Positions 53,609-63,661 of a stretch of 64,000 nucleotides of DNA are shown one piece after another. This DNA is from Agrobacterium fabrum str. C58 (GTDB lineage Bacteria > Pseudomonadota > Alphaproteobacteria > Rhizobiales > Rhizobiaceae), in assembly GCF_000092025.1 (NCBI RefSeq), contig NC_003062.2, positions 2,168,001-2,232,000 of the forward strand, written 5' to 3'. The translations under genes were made by a program, and so were the position numbers. Under the pieces are notes generated by a model that saw nothing but the letters and a program-made list of their open reading frames with translations, did not search any database and had not been told where the DNA came from. How positions within the stretch are numbered: the first letter of the stretch is position 1; each line of letters opens with the position of its first letter.

Positions 53609-54865
53609 TCAATTCTCGAGCATATCCTTCAGCCGGGCGGTCAGCGCTGCCCGGTCGAGTGAGAAATTGACGTCGATCCACTTTTCTTCGAGGCTTTTCA
53701 GCACCTCGCCTACCTTCGGACCAGCCTCGACGCCGGCGGCCATCACATCGGCACCGCTCAGCGGAAAACCCGGCTTGCGGAACTTCTCTGCCCTCGTCAG
53801 CAACGTCGAAAGGCGCGCGACTTTGTGCATGGCCGTATCGCCGGCTGAGAGATCGGCGCGAGCCGAAGCAAGCGCAAGTTTCAATCGTGTCTTCACGGCC
53901 TCGACACCCTGCCGGTAAAGCAGGCGGTCCAATGCCGTTTCTTTCATCTCCGGATCGACGGCAGGGGCAGAAGCCCAATGCGTAAGATAAGCCGCCTCGG
54001 CCTTTGACAGCCTGAGGCGGGCTGCAAGCGCAGCGAGCCTCTCCCTGTCGGGCGGAACGATGGCGGCAAGCCGCAGCATCGGATCAGCGGCCCAACCAAG
54101 CGCCTGCTCCGTCGCCACCAGCCCGTGAATGGCATCAATGCCCCATTTTTCCGTCTCGGGAAGAATTTCCGAGAGAACACCCGATTGCCGCATCCACAGG
54201 AGTGCGCGGGATGGGTCGCGGGCAGAAATCAGTTTCTTCGTTTCGCTCCACACCCGCTCAGCCGAAAGCGTTCCAAGCTTGTCCTTGGCCCGCGCACTCG
54301 CCCGCAAACCGTCGGCATCAGGGCGGCCTGAACCATAATGGGCGAAAAAGCGAAAAAACCGCAGGATTCGAAGATAATCTTCCGAAATCCGCATCGCCGC
54401 ATCCCCGATGAAGCGCACCGTGCGGGTTTCCACATCCGCTAGACCATCGACAAGGTCGATGATCTCACCCTTTTCGTTAGCGTAAAGGGCGTTGATGGTG
54501 AGATCCCGCCGCTCGGCATCGGTCTGCCAGTCCGTGCCGAAGGCCACCTGGGCATGGCGGCCATTTGTCTCGACATCGCGGCGCAACGTCGTCACCTCGA
54601 AACCCTCGCCATCGATCACCAGCGTCACCGTGCCGTGTTCGATGCCTGTTGGCACCGACTTGATGCCCGCGGCCTTCGCCCGCTCAACAACCACATTAGG
54701 GGTCACCGTCGTCGCCATGTCGACATCGACAACCGGCAAATCCATCAGCGCATTGCGCACCGCGCCGCCGACGATCCGCACCTCGCCGCCATCGGCATTC
54801 AGAAGCGCGAAGATACGCTTGAGCGCCGGTTTTTCGAACCAGTCCTGCCCGGCAAGGCTATTCAT
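53609..54865 (-). CDS. cca: CCA tRNA nucleotidyltransferase (class II)
   Basis: A 418-residue enzyme that adds or repairs the CCA end of tRNA. The nucleotidyltransferase core has VRIVGGAVRNALMDLPVVDV (residues near 28) with catalytic acids in DVDMAT, the RRDLTINALY block near 115 and the RISEDYLRILRFFRFFAHYG block. The start at 54865 overlaps the NUDIX stop by four bases. Last gene of the DUF1285-NUDIX-cca operon. Confidence 0.95.
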   Translation of the reverse strand: MNSLAGQDWFEKPALKRIFALLNADGGEVRIVGGAVRNALMDLPVVDVDMATTVTPNVVVERAKAAGIKSVPTGIEHGTVTLVIDGEGFEVTTLRRDVETNGRHAQVAFGTDWQTDAERRDLTINALYANEKGEIIDLVDGLADVETRTVRFIGDAAMRISEDYLRILRFFRFFAHYGSGRPDADGLRASARAKDKLGTLSAERVWSETKKLISARDPSRALLWMRQSGVLSEILPETEKWGIDAIHGLVATEQALGWAADPMLRLAAIVPPDRERLAALAARLRLSKAEAAYLTHWASAPAVDPEMKETALDRLLYRQGVEAVKTRLKLALASARADLSAGDTAMHKVARLSTLLTRAEKFRKPGFPLSGADVMAAGVEAGPKVGEVLKSLEEKWIDVNFSLDRAALTARLKDMLEN

Positions 54866-55494
54866 GTATAAAACCTCTCGTAAATCGTTCGTACGATGCC
54901 CGCGGTAATGCCCCAAATGTAACGTTCGCCATAGGGCATTTCGTAGAAAAACCGCTCCTTCCCCTGAAAGATGCGGCTGCCGCGCCCGTGATTGGCCGGG
55001 TCCATCAGGAAGGACAGCGGCACCTCGAAAACCTCGTCAACTTCAGTGGGATTAAGCGTCAGGTCAAAACCGGGGCGGACGACCGACAGCACCGGTTTGA
55101 TACGAAATCCCGTCCCGGAAATGTAATCCGGCAGCCGTCCAACCGTTTCTACGAAAGACCGCGACAGGCCGATTTCCTCTTCGGTCTCGCGCAACGCCGC
55201 CTCTTCAGGCGTGCGGTCCTCGGCATCGATGCCGCCGCCCGGAAAGGAAATCTGACCGGAATGCTGACGCAGCGTTGCCGTGCGTTGGGTGAAGATCACC
55301 CGCGCATCGTTGCCATCGTCGATGACAGGTATCAGCACGGCGGCATCCTTCAGCCGGATGCCGTTGCCAGAAAGCACCACGCCCGGATTGAGCACATGGT
55401 CGCCATTTTCCCGCTCGGCCACGCCCTCACCTTCCTGCAGCACCCGGCGGCGGAAATCGCTGGCGGTAAAACCTTTGAGTGTCGTCATTGTCAT
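54862..55494 (-). CDS. NUDIX hydrolase, CoA-pyrophosphatase type
   Basis: A 210-residue NUDIX hydrolase. The NUDIX box is intact (GGGIDAEDRTPEEAALRETE, then EEIGL) near residues 92-116, preceded by QHSGQISFPGG, which fits the CoA/NADH diphosphatase (NudL-like) group. It would cleave CoA or related dinucleotides. It overlaps both neighbours by four bases (ATGA), so the operon is tightly coupled. Confidence 0.9.
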   Translation of the reverse strand: MTMTTLKGFTASDFRRRVLQEGEGVAERENGDHVLNPGVVLSGNGIRLKDAAVLIPVIDDGNDARVIFTQRTATLRQHSGQISFPGGGIDAEDRTPEEAALRETEEEIGLSRSFVETVGRLPDYISGTGFRIKPVLSVVRPGFDLTLNPTEVDEVFEVPLSFLMDPANHGRGSRIFQGKERFFYEMPYGERYIWGITAGIVRTIYERFYT

Positions 55495-56120
55495 TGCGAA
55501 AGCCGTTCCAGTTCCTTGGCCGGCATCACTGGAAAGATCACCCCGCCCGAGCGCACCGCGAACATCTCAACCCCATCCACGGCGACCACCTCGCCAAGTG
55601 CCACGAGATCATACATCACGGCCCGAGAGACGAGCGCTTCCAGCCGCCCGCGCACCAGAATATAGGGCTTCAATTCGCGGTTCTCACCGAAAATCTCGAA
55701 GCGCAGCGGATGCTCCGGTCCCGCCTCCACCACATCGCCGACATTGGTGCGAAAGGTGAGCAAAGGCTCGCCGTCCTCCTCCCCCGCAGTCGCCTTCATC
55801 TCCACCGCCACGAACGGCGCATCCACCACGCGGATGCCGACTTTTTCCACAGGAGTTACGAGATAGGTTTTCCCATCCTCATCCTTGCGCAGAACCGTGG
55901 AAAACAGCCGCACCAGCGGTGCCCTGCCGATGGGGGTGCCGAGATAGAACCAGGTGCCATCGGCCCGGATTTCCATGTCGAGATCGCCGCAAAAAGGCGG
56001 ATTCCAGCGCTCGACCGGAGCCGGTCCGCGCTTGGCGTCACCGGTCTGTTCGGCAGCACGGGAAATCATCGCCGCAAGCCCTGCCGCATCATCAGCCGAA
56101 TTTATCGTCTCCGCTGCCAT
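55491..56120 (-). CDS. DUF1285-domain protein
   Basis: A 209-residue soluble protein of the DUF1285 family. Typical elements are RWNPPFCGDLDMEIRADGTW, FYLGTPIGRAPLVRLFSTVL, DEDGKTYLVTPVEKVGIRV and DAPFVAVEM. The family is widespread in alpha- and gammaproteobacteria; no activity is established. First gene of the DUF1285-NUDIX-cca operon and divergent from moxR, an arrangement I recall as common in Rhizobiales. Confidence 0.88.
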   Translation of the reverse strand: MAAETINSADDAAGLAAMISRAAEQTGDAKRGPAPVERWNPPFCGDLDMEIRADGTWFYLGTPIGRAPLVRLFSTVLRKDEDGKTYLVTPVEKVGIRVVDAPFVAVEMKATAGEEDGEPLLTFRTNVGDVVEAGPEHPLRFEIFGENRELKPYILVRGRLEALVSRAVMYDLVALGEVVAVDGVEMFAVRSGGVIFPVMPAKELERLSQ

Positions 56121-56294
56121 ATTCGAGTCTCGCTTTGCCGATAAGGAAATACTAAGTCACGACATAGTCATTCGAATGGCGCTTGTCAGCGGCCAAGAGA
56201 GCAATAAGCTATATGCAGCGCAAAATCCGTTCCGACCTGCTACCAGCAAACCGGGATGCGACTGTGAGAGCGGCGAAGGTATGAGGAGAGCGAC

Positions 56295-57305
<1,011 letters not shown>

Positions 57306-57320
57306 AAGACGCGAACCTAA

Positions 57321-57334
57321 CCTTTCGCGAAAGG
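57321..57334 (+). promoter_or_regulatory. palindrome overlapping the DUF58 ribosome site
   Basis: CCTTTCGCGAAAGG is a perfect 14-bp palindrome whose 3' end supplies the first bases of the AAGGAG ribosome site of the DUF58 gene. It could fold as a five-pair hairpin with a CGCG loop. Confidence 0.4.
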
Positions 57335-57341
57335 AGTGCCT

Positions 57342-58256
57342 GTGGCATCCATCGGCCAGATCGTAGACAAGACGCCGGGTAGCGAAGTTCTGGCGCGCGC
57401 GCGCCAGCGGGCCGCCCTGGTGCCGGACTGCATGGTCGAGGCAAAACGCATCGCCAACACCGTCACCGCCGGCTGGCACGGCCGCCGCAAACGCGGCATC
57501 GGCGAAAATTTCTGGCAGTTCCGCCCCTATGCCGAAGGCGAAAGCCTCTCGCGCATCGACTGGCGGCGCTCGGCCCGCGACGACCATACCTATGTGCGCG
57601 ACCGCGAGTGGGAAGCGGCCCACACCATCTGGCTGTGGGCCGACATGTCACCGTCGATGATGTTCAAATCCACCCTCGGCTCCGTTTCCAAGGAAAGCCG
57701 GGCGCTGGTGCTGATGCTGGCGCTGGCGGAAATCCTGGCGCGCTCCGGCGAGCGCATCGGCTGCCCCGGCATCATGGAACCGGTCTCGGCCAGAAATGCC
57801 GCCGAACGGCTGGCCGCCGCCATCATGCATGCACCGCTGACCTCAGGCATGCCAGACACCTCCATGATCCGCGGAGCAAGCGACATCGTCCTGATCGGCG
57901 ATTTTCTCGATGATGCGAAAAACGTGATGGAGCGGATTTCGCCGCTCGCGCGGCGGGGCCTGCGCGGCCATGTGGTGGAAATCGCCGATCCGGCCGAAGA
58001 AACCTTCCCCTATTCCGGCCGCACCGAATTCAGCGATCCCGAAACAGGCGAAAAACTCGTGTCCGGCCGCGCCGAAACCATTCGCGAGGATTACACCCGC
58101 GCCTATCTCGCAAGACGTGAGGCGCTGTCCTCATCGCTTAGACGTCTCGGCTGGAACTTCGTGTTCCACCGCACCGATCATCTCGCCTCCGAGGCGCTTG
58201 TCGCCGTTCACATGTATCTTTCCGGCGCGCCAGCACAGGGCGGTGGGCACCGATGA
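57342..58256 (+). CDS. DUF58-domain protein (vWA-like)
   Basis: A 304-residue cytoplasmic or membrane-associated protein of the DUF58 family. The domain core reads GIGENFWQFRPYAEGESLSR then IDWRRSARDD near residues 48-76, and the MIDAS-like segment WLWADMSPSM near 97. A GTG start at 57342 lies five bases after AAGGAG; another GTG two codons upstream sits inside that site. Partner of the MoxR ATPase. Its stop overlaps the next gene by four bases. Confidence 0.9.
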   Translation: MASIGQIVDKTPGSEVLARARQRAALVPDCMVEAKRIANTVTAGWHGRRKRGIGENFWQFRPYAEGESLSRIDWRRSARDDHTYVRDREWEAAHTIWLWADMSPSMMFKSTLGSVSKESRALVLMLALAEILARSGERIGCPGIMEPVSARNAAERLAAAIMHAPLTSGMPDTSMIRGASDIVLIGDFLDDAKNVMERISPLARRGLRGHVVEIADPAEETFPYSGRTEFSDPETGEKLVSGRAETIREDYTRAYLARREALSSSLRRLGWNFVFHRTDHLASEALVAVHMYLSGAPAQGGGHR

Positions 58257-61063
58257 GCGCATTGCCTTTCGTTTTCACCAGCCCCTACATCCTCTTCGGC
58301 TTACTGGCGTTGCCCGCCATCTGGTGGCTGCTGCGGCTAACCCCGCCGCGCCCCAAGGCGGAGGTTTTTCCGCCGCTGAAGATTCTGGCGACGGTGCTGA
58401 AGCGCGAGGAAACGCCGTCGAAAAGCCCGTGGTGGCTGACCCTGCTGCGCATCGCGCTCGCCGCCGCCGTGATTTTTGCGCTGGCGGACCCCGTGGTGAA
58501 TCCGCGCAACAACAGCATTGCCGGCTCCGGCCCGCTGGTGCTGGTGGTCGACAATAGCTGGGCCTCCGCACCCGACTGGGAAAGACGCGTGGCAACCGCC
58601 CAGGCCCTGATCGGCGATGCGGAACGGGCCGACCGCCCCGTCTCCATCAGCTTCACCGCCGATGCCGAACATGATGCCGTATCGGGAACGACAGCCGTGG
58701 CGCTGGACAAGCTTGCCGCCGCCAAGCCGAAACCGCTGGTTCCCGACCGCGCGCGCACGGCCGAAGCCATTACCGAAGCGCTGAACGGCACGGCCCCCGG
58801 CACGCTTGCTTATATTGCCGATGGCGTTCAGACGGCGCAGGATGAAAGCGCAATGAGGACGCTCGCCAGCCTCTCGCCTGCCGAATTCCGCATCGTCAGA
58901 GGTGACGGTAAAGCCGTCGCCGCCATTACCGATGCTACCAACAATGCCGATGCCATGAGCGTTACGCTTTCACGGCTCGATACGGCGCAAGCGGCAAGCC
59001 TCACCGTCAATGCACAGGACAGCCAGGGCCGCATTCTCGCCAACGGCACCGCCAGTTTCGCGCCCGGCGCGGCCGAAACCACGGCCACGGTGGAAGCGCC
59101 CTTCGAACTGCGCAACGATTTCGCCCGCCTCTCCATCGAAGGCGTGTCGACGGCGGGTGCGGTACATCTTCTGGATGACGGTTTCCGCCGCCGCCGCGTG
59201 GCGTTGCTGGCCGGTGAAACCGGCAATGATTTCCAGCCGCTGCTGCAGCCGCTTTATTATATCAGCCGCGCGCTTCAGCCTTTTGTCGATCTCATTCCGC
59301 AGCGGCAGGCCGATCTGGCGCAGGCCATCCCGGAAATCCTGCAATCAAACCCATCCGTCATCGTCATGGCCGATATCGGCCGCCTGCCGCAGGAAACCTA
59401 TGTGCCGCTGCAACGCTGGCTCGCCGGCGGCGGCACGCTGATTCGCTTCGCCGGACCGCGCCTTGCCGCAGCCCCCGCCGATGATCCGCTGGTACCGGTA
59501 ACGTTGCGCCAGGGTGAGCGCGCACTCGGTGGCGCGCTCTCCTGGGCAGAACCGCAGCCGCTTGCCGATTTCCCCGCTTTCGGCGCCTTCGCCGGCATGC
59601 CTAAAGCTGATGGCATTCTCGTCAAACGCCAGGTTCTGGCCGAGCCGACGCCGGATCTGGCTGAGCGCACCTGGGCAAGCCTTGCTGACGGCACGCCGCT
59701 CGTCACCACCCGCAACGTCGAGGCCGGCCGCATCGTGCTCTTCCATGTCAGTGCCGAAGCCAGCTGGTCGGACCTGCCGATCTCAGGCCATTTCGTCGAT
59801 ATGCTACGCCGTATCGTACAACTCTCGAAGGCCGGCGGCGCGTCCGCCTCCGCCAATGCGCCCGCTACGGCCCTTCCCCCCTTCCGCCTGTTGACCGCAG
59901 AAGGCGCAATGTCTGCGGAAATCGGCACCGCCCGCCCGCTCGAAATGCGCGCCGGCCAGCCGCCCCGCACCGGTTTCGACAATCCCCCCGGCCTTTATGG
60001 CACAGAGGATGGCTTCGTGGCTCTCAATCTCCTGCCCGCAGGTGCGACGCTGCGCCCACTCGACACATCCGCTGCCGGTGTCAGCACGACAAACGAAGCG
60101 CTGATCGGCGAAACCGCGAAATCGTTACGCCCCGCCCTCTTCATCGCCGCCTTCATGATGCTGATTGCCGACAGCCTGATCGTGCTCTTCATGAACGGCG
60201 CCTTCGCGCGCCTGCCGAAAGCCCGCAGCGCGACGGTCGCCACCCTGCTTCTGGCGCTTGGCGCCTTCGCCGCAATGTCCCCAACAGACGCGCGCGCCGA
60301 TGACCCCAAACCGGGCGACGAGCAGATTTTCGAGCGGCTGGACACGACCCATCTCGCTTATGTCCGCACTGGCGAGGACGATGTGGACCGCATTTCCGAA
60401 CAGGGTTTGCAGGGGTTGAGCGAATTCCTCACCTGGCGCACGACGCTGGAACCCGGCCAGCCGGTCGGTCTCGATATCTCCAAGGATGAATTGTCGTTTT
60501 ACCCGATCATCTACTGGCCGGTATCGGCAACTGCCCCCATGCCGTCGAGCGCCGCCATCTCACGCATCGATGCCTATATGCGCGCCGGCGGCACCGTGCT
60601 GTTCGATACACGCGACCAGTTCTCCTCGCTCGACATCGGCGCGACCAGCGCCAATGGCGAGCGCCTGCAGGCGATCCTCGCCAATATCGATATCCCGCCG
60701 CTGGAACCCGTGCCGGAAGACCACGTTCTGACGCGATCCTTCTATCTGCTCACCAATTTCCCCGGCCGTTACAACGGTTCACCGCTCTGGGTGGAATCGC
60801 GACAGGGCGCGGCCAAGACCACCTCCGGCCTCTCCTCCTCCGGCGACGGCGTGACGCCGATCATGATAACGGGCAATGATTTCGCCGGAGCATGGGCCGT
60901 GGACGCGCAGGGCGCGCCGGTTTTGCCCACAGTGCCGCCGGATGAGATGCAGCGCGAACACGCCTTCCGCTCCGGCGTCAACATCATGATGTATATGCTG
61001 ACCGGCAACTACAAGGCCGATCAGGTTCACGTTCCCGCACTTCTCGAACGGTTGGGGCAGTGA
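58253..61063 (+). CDS. large membrane protein with BatA N-terminus and C-terminal DUF4159
   Basis: A 936-residue protein. Two N-terminal helices of the BatA type (about 5-30 and 60-80) are followed by a vWA-like part (LVLVVDNSWASAPDWERRV near 97), a long periplasmic middle, a helix near 620-645 and a DUF4159 domain (about 690-925). The DUF4159 part resembles a glutamine-amidotransferase-like fold and has LYLFDTRDQFS-like and FYLLTNFPGRY segments. It is thought to act with MoxR and DUF58. It overlaps DUF58 by four bases and the next gene starts two bases later. Confidence 0.88.
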   Translation: MSALPFVFTSPYILFGLLALPAIWWLLRLTPPRPKAEVFPPLKILATVLKREETPSKSPWWLTLLRIALAAAVIFALADPVVNPRNNSIAGSGPLVLVVDNSWASAPDWERRVATAQALIGDAERADRPVSISFTADAEHDAVSGTTAVALDKLAAAKPKPLVPDRARTAEAITEALNGTAPGTLAYIADGVQTAQDESAMRTLASLSPAEFRIVRGDGKAVAAITDATNNADAMSVTLSRLDTAQAASLTVNAQDSQGRILANGTASFAPGAAETTATVEAPFELRNDFARLSIEGVSTAGAVHLLDDGFRRRRVALLAGETGNDFQPLLQPLYYISRALQPFVDLIPQRQADLAQAIPEILQSNPSVIVMADIGRLPQETYVPLQRWLAGGGTLIRFAGPRLAAAPADDPLVPVTLRQGERALGGALSWAEPQPLADFPAFGAFAGMPKADGILVKRQVLAEPTPDLAERTWASLADGTPLVTTRNVEAGRIVLFHVSAEASWSDLPISGHFVDMLRRIVQLSKAGGASASANAPATALPPFRLLTAEGAMSAEIGTARPLEMRAGQPPRTGFDNPPGLYGTEDGFVALNLLPAGATLRPLDTSAAGVSTTNEALIGETAKSLRPALFIAAFMMLIADSLIVLFMNGAFARLPKARSATVATLLLALGAFAAMSPTDARADDPKPGDEQIFERLDTTHLAYVRTGEDDVDRISEQGLQGLSEFLTWRTTLEPGQPVGLDISKDELSFYPIIYWPVSATAPMPSSAAISRIDAYMRAGGTVLFDTRDQFSSLDIGATSANGERLQAILANIDIPPLEPVPEDHVLTRSFYLLTNFPGRYNGSPLWVESRQGAAKTTSGLSSSGDGVTPIMITGNDFAGAWAVDAQGAPVLPTVPPDEMQREHAFRSGVNIMMYMLTGNYKADQVHVPALLERLGQ

Positions 61064-61064
61064 C

Positions 61065-63149
61065 ATGACATTGACCTTCGCCCCCTTCCTTCCGTGGATC
61101 GTGATCGCCATTCTGGCCGTCGCGGCCCTTGCCCTCTCCTTTATCGGCCTGTGGCGCGGCGTGCGTGGCGCATGGCTGCGCGGGCTGGCGCTTGTCGCCT
61201 TGCTCGCGGCCATCGCCAACCCGCTTCTGACGCAGGAAGAACGCGAGCCGCTTTCCACCATCGTGCCCGTCATCGTCGACCGTTCGCAGAGCCAGGACGT
61301 ACAGGACCGGCCGCAGATGACGGATACGGCGCTGGAGACGCTGAAGGACCGGCTCTCCCGCTTCCCCCGCATCGAGCCACGCATCGTCGAAGTTCGCGAC
61401 AATGGCGAGAGCGATTCGCCCTCCACACAGCTTTTCTCGGCACTCTCCTCCGCCGTTTCCGATGTCTCGCCGTCCCGCGTCGGCGGCGCGATCTTCCTCA
61501 GCGACGGCCAGATTCACGATATTCCCAATGCACTGCCCAATGCCGAACAGGCGCTCGGTTTCCGCGCCCCCGTGCACGGGCTGATCACCGGCAAGGCCGA
61601 TGAATTTGACCGCCGTATCGAGATCGTCCGTGCCCCGCGTTTCGGCATCGTCAACGAGGAACAGCAGCTGACGCTGCGCGTTTTCGACGACGGCCGCCCC
61701 GCTGGCGGCGGTTCGGCGGAAGTGACGGTGAAGATGAATGGCGAAGAAATCGCCACGCTTCAGGCCACACCCGGCCAGCCGACGCCATTCAGCTTCAAGG
61801 TTCCGCGCGGCGGCAACAATGTCATGGAATTTTCCGTCGCCGAACTTCCCGGCGAAGTGACGGCAGCCAACAACCGCGCCGTCCATCTGATTGAAGGCAT
61901 CCGCCAGAACCTGCGCGTGCTGCTCGTCTCCGGCGAGCCGCATGCCGGCGAACGCGCCTGGCGTAACCTCCTGAAATCCGACGCCTCGGTCGATCTGGTG
62001 CATTTCACCATTCTGCGCCCGCCGGAAAAACAGGATGGCACACCGATCAATGAATTGTCGCTGATCGCCTTCCCCACCCGTGAATTGTTCGTCGAGAAGA
62101 TCAACGATTTCGATCTCATCATCTTCGACCGCTACCAGCATCGTGGCGTGCTGCCGATCCTTTATTACGATTACATCGCCCAATATGTCGAAAAGGGCGG
62201 CGCGCTCTTGATCGCAGCCGGGCCGGAACATGCCGGTCAGGATTCGATCGCCATGACCCCGCTCGCCTCCGTGCTTCCGGCTCAGCCGACGGGTCAGGTG
62301 CATCAGGCCGCCTTCTATCCGCGCCTTTCGGAAGCGGGCAAGAAACACCCTGTCACCCGTGGGCTAGAAGGCTCGGGCAACGAGCCGCCGCAATGGGGCC
62401 GCTGGTTCCGCACCATCAGCGTCGACCCGCCGCAAGGTCAGACCGTGATGCTGGGCGACGGGCAGGACCCGCTGCTGGTGCTGAACCGTCAGGGCGAAGG
62501 CCGTGTCGCCATGCTGCTGTCGGATCAGGGCTGGCTCTGGGCGCGTGGCTTCGAAGGCGGCGGCCCACATGTGGCGCTTTACCGCCGCATCGCCCACTGG
62601 CTGATGAAGGAACCCGAGCTTGAGGAAGAGGCGCTGACGGCGCGCGCCAATGGCCGAACCTTGCAGATCACCCGCCAGACCATTGGCGACGATCCCGGTC
62701 AGGCAAGCGTGCGTTTCCCCTCCGGCAAGACCGAGAACATGGCCTTCACCACCACCGAGCCCGGTCTTTACAGGATCGAGCGCCGCATGGATGAAACGGG
62801 GCTGTTCGAGATCAAAAATGGCGATTTCACCACCCTCGTCCATGTCGGCGCGGTGGATGCGCCGGAATTCAAGGCGATGATTTCAACGACGGAAACGCTG
62901 AAACCGCTGGCCGACGCCACCAAGGGCAGCGTGCACCGCGTGGCCGATAATTCCGGCCGTATCGCCCTTCCCGATATATTGCCGGTCCGCGGTGACATCA
63001 GGGTTGCGGACGAGGACCGCATGCTGATACGCCTGACCGACGAGACGGTGCTGAAAGGCGTCAACACCCTGCCGCTGTTTGCCGGTTTTGCCGGGCTTGG
63101 CGCCCTGCTGCTTGCCTTCTCCGCACTCTGGTGGCGTGAGGGCCGGTAA
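61065..63149 (+). CDS. large membrane protein of the MoxR operon (glutamine amidotransferase-like)
   Basis: A 694-residue inner-membrane protein with two N-terminal helices (about 5-25, 38-56), a vWA-like start (IVPVIVDRSQSQDVQDRPQ), an Ig-like middle (about 200-280), a class I glutamine amidotransferase-like domain (about 285-500, with DLIIFDRYQHRGVLPILYYD) and a C-terminal helix (about 665-690). No catalytic Cys of a true amidotransferase is evident. It is the last gene of the operon and probably builds a periplasmic complex with the DUF4159 protein. Confidence 0.88.
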   Translation: MTLTFAPFLPWIVIAILAVAALALSFIGLWRGVRGAWLRGLALVALLAAIANPLLTQEEREPLSTIVPVIVDRSQSQDVQDRPQMTDTALETLKDRLSRFPRIEPRIVEVRDNGESDSPSTQLFSALSSAVSDVSPSRVGGAIFLSDGQIHDIPNALPNAEQALGFRAPVHGLITGKADEFDRRIEIVRAPRFGIVNEEQQLTLRVFDDGRPAGGGSAEVTVKMNGEEIATLQATPGQPTPFSFKVPRGGNNVMEFSVAELPGEVTAANNRAVHLIEGIRQNLRVLLVSGEPHAGERAWRNLLKSDASVDLVHFTILRPPEKQDGTPINELSLIAFPTRELFVEKINDFDLIIFDRYQHRGVLPILYYDYIAQYVEKGGALLIAAGPEHAGQDSIAMTPLASVLPAQPTGQVHQAAFYPRLSEAGKKHPVTRGLEGSGNEPPQWGRWFRTISVDPPQGQTVMLGDGQDPLLVLNRQGEGRVAMLLSDQGWLWARGFEGGGPHVALYRRIAHWLMKEPELEEEALTARANGRTLQITRQTIGDDPGQASVRFPSGKTENMAFTTTEPGLYRIERRMDETGLFEIKNGDFTTLVHVGAVDAPEFKAMISTTETLKPLADATKGSVHRVADNSGRIALPDILPVRGDIRVADEDRMLIRLTDETVLKGVNTLPLFAGFAGLGALLLAFSALWWREGR

Positions 63150-63160
63150 AGGTGCTTTAA

Positions 63161-63183
63161 CCCGGCGGCAGCGCCGGGCTTCT
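63161..63183 (+). terminator. terminator of the MoxR operon
   Basis: A perfect 7-bp stem (CCCGGCG, loop GCAG, CGCCGGG) ends 12-29 bases after the last stop and is followed by CTTCT. The U-tract is imperfect. Confidence 0.7.
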
Positions 63184-63238
63184 CCGTCTCCGATTGAAAC
63201 CCAAATCGGGCGCCGTCCGGCGTCTGGAGAAGAACACC

Positions 63239-63652
63239 ATGAATTTCGTTTTGAGTGATGTCGCGGATGCGGAAGCAGAAAAGGCCATCCGCGATCCGTT
63301 AGTGGCCTATAATCTCGCCCGTTTCGGCGAAAGCGACAAACGCGACCTCAACATCACCATCCGCAACGACGACAATAGCGTCACAGGCGGTCTGGTTGGT
63401 CACACTGCACGCGGCTGGCTTTACGTGCAGCTTCTTTTCGTGCCGGAAGCCATGCGCGGTCAGGGGATTGCCCCGAAGCTGCTTGCAATGGCTGAGGAAG
63501 AAGCACGAAAGCGCGGCTGCATGGGCGCCTATATTGACACGATGAACCCGGATGCCCTGAGAACTTACGAGAGATACGGTTTCACGAAGATAGGTTCGCT
63601 CGGGCCGCTCTCAAGCGGCCAGTCGATCACATGGCTGGAGAAACGCTTCTGA
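63239..63652 (+). CDS. GNAT-family N-acetyltransferase
   Basis: A 137-residue single-domain acetyltransferase. Acetyl-CoA-binding motif A reads LLFVPEAMRGQGIAPKLLA near residue 76 (R-x-Q-G-I-A form), and the C-terminal NPDALRTYERYGFTKIGSL follows. The start at 63239 follows GGAGAAGAACACC. The substrate is unknown. Monocistronic and convergent with the MFS gene. Confidence 0.88.
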   Translation: MNFVLSDVADAEAEKAIRDPLVAYNLARFGESDKRDLNITIRNDDNSVTGGLVGHTARGWLYVQLLFVPEAMRGQGIAPKLLAMAEEEARKRGCMGAYIDTMNPDALRTYERYGFTKIGSLGPLSSGQSITWLEKRF

Positions 63653-63661
63653 TAGCGTATC

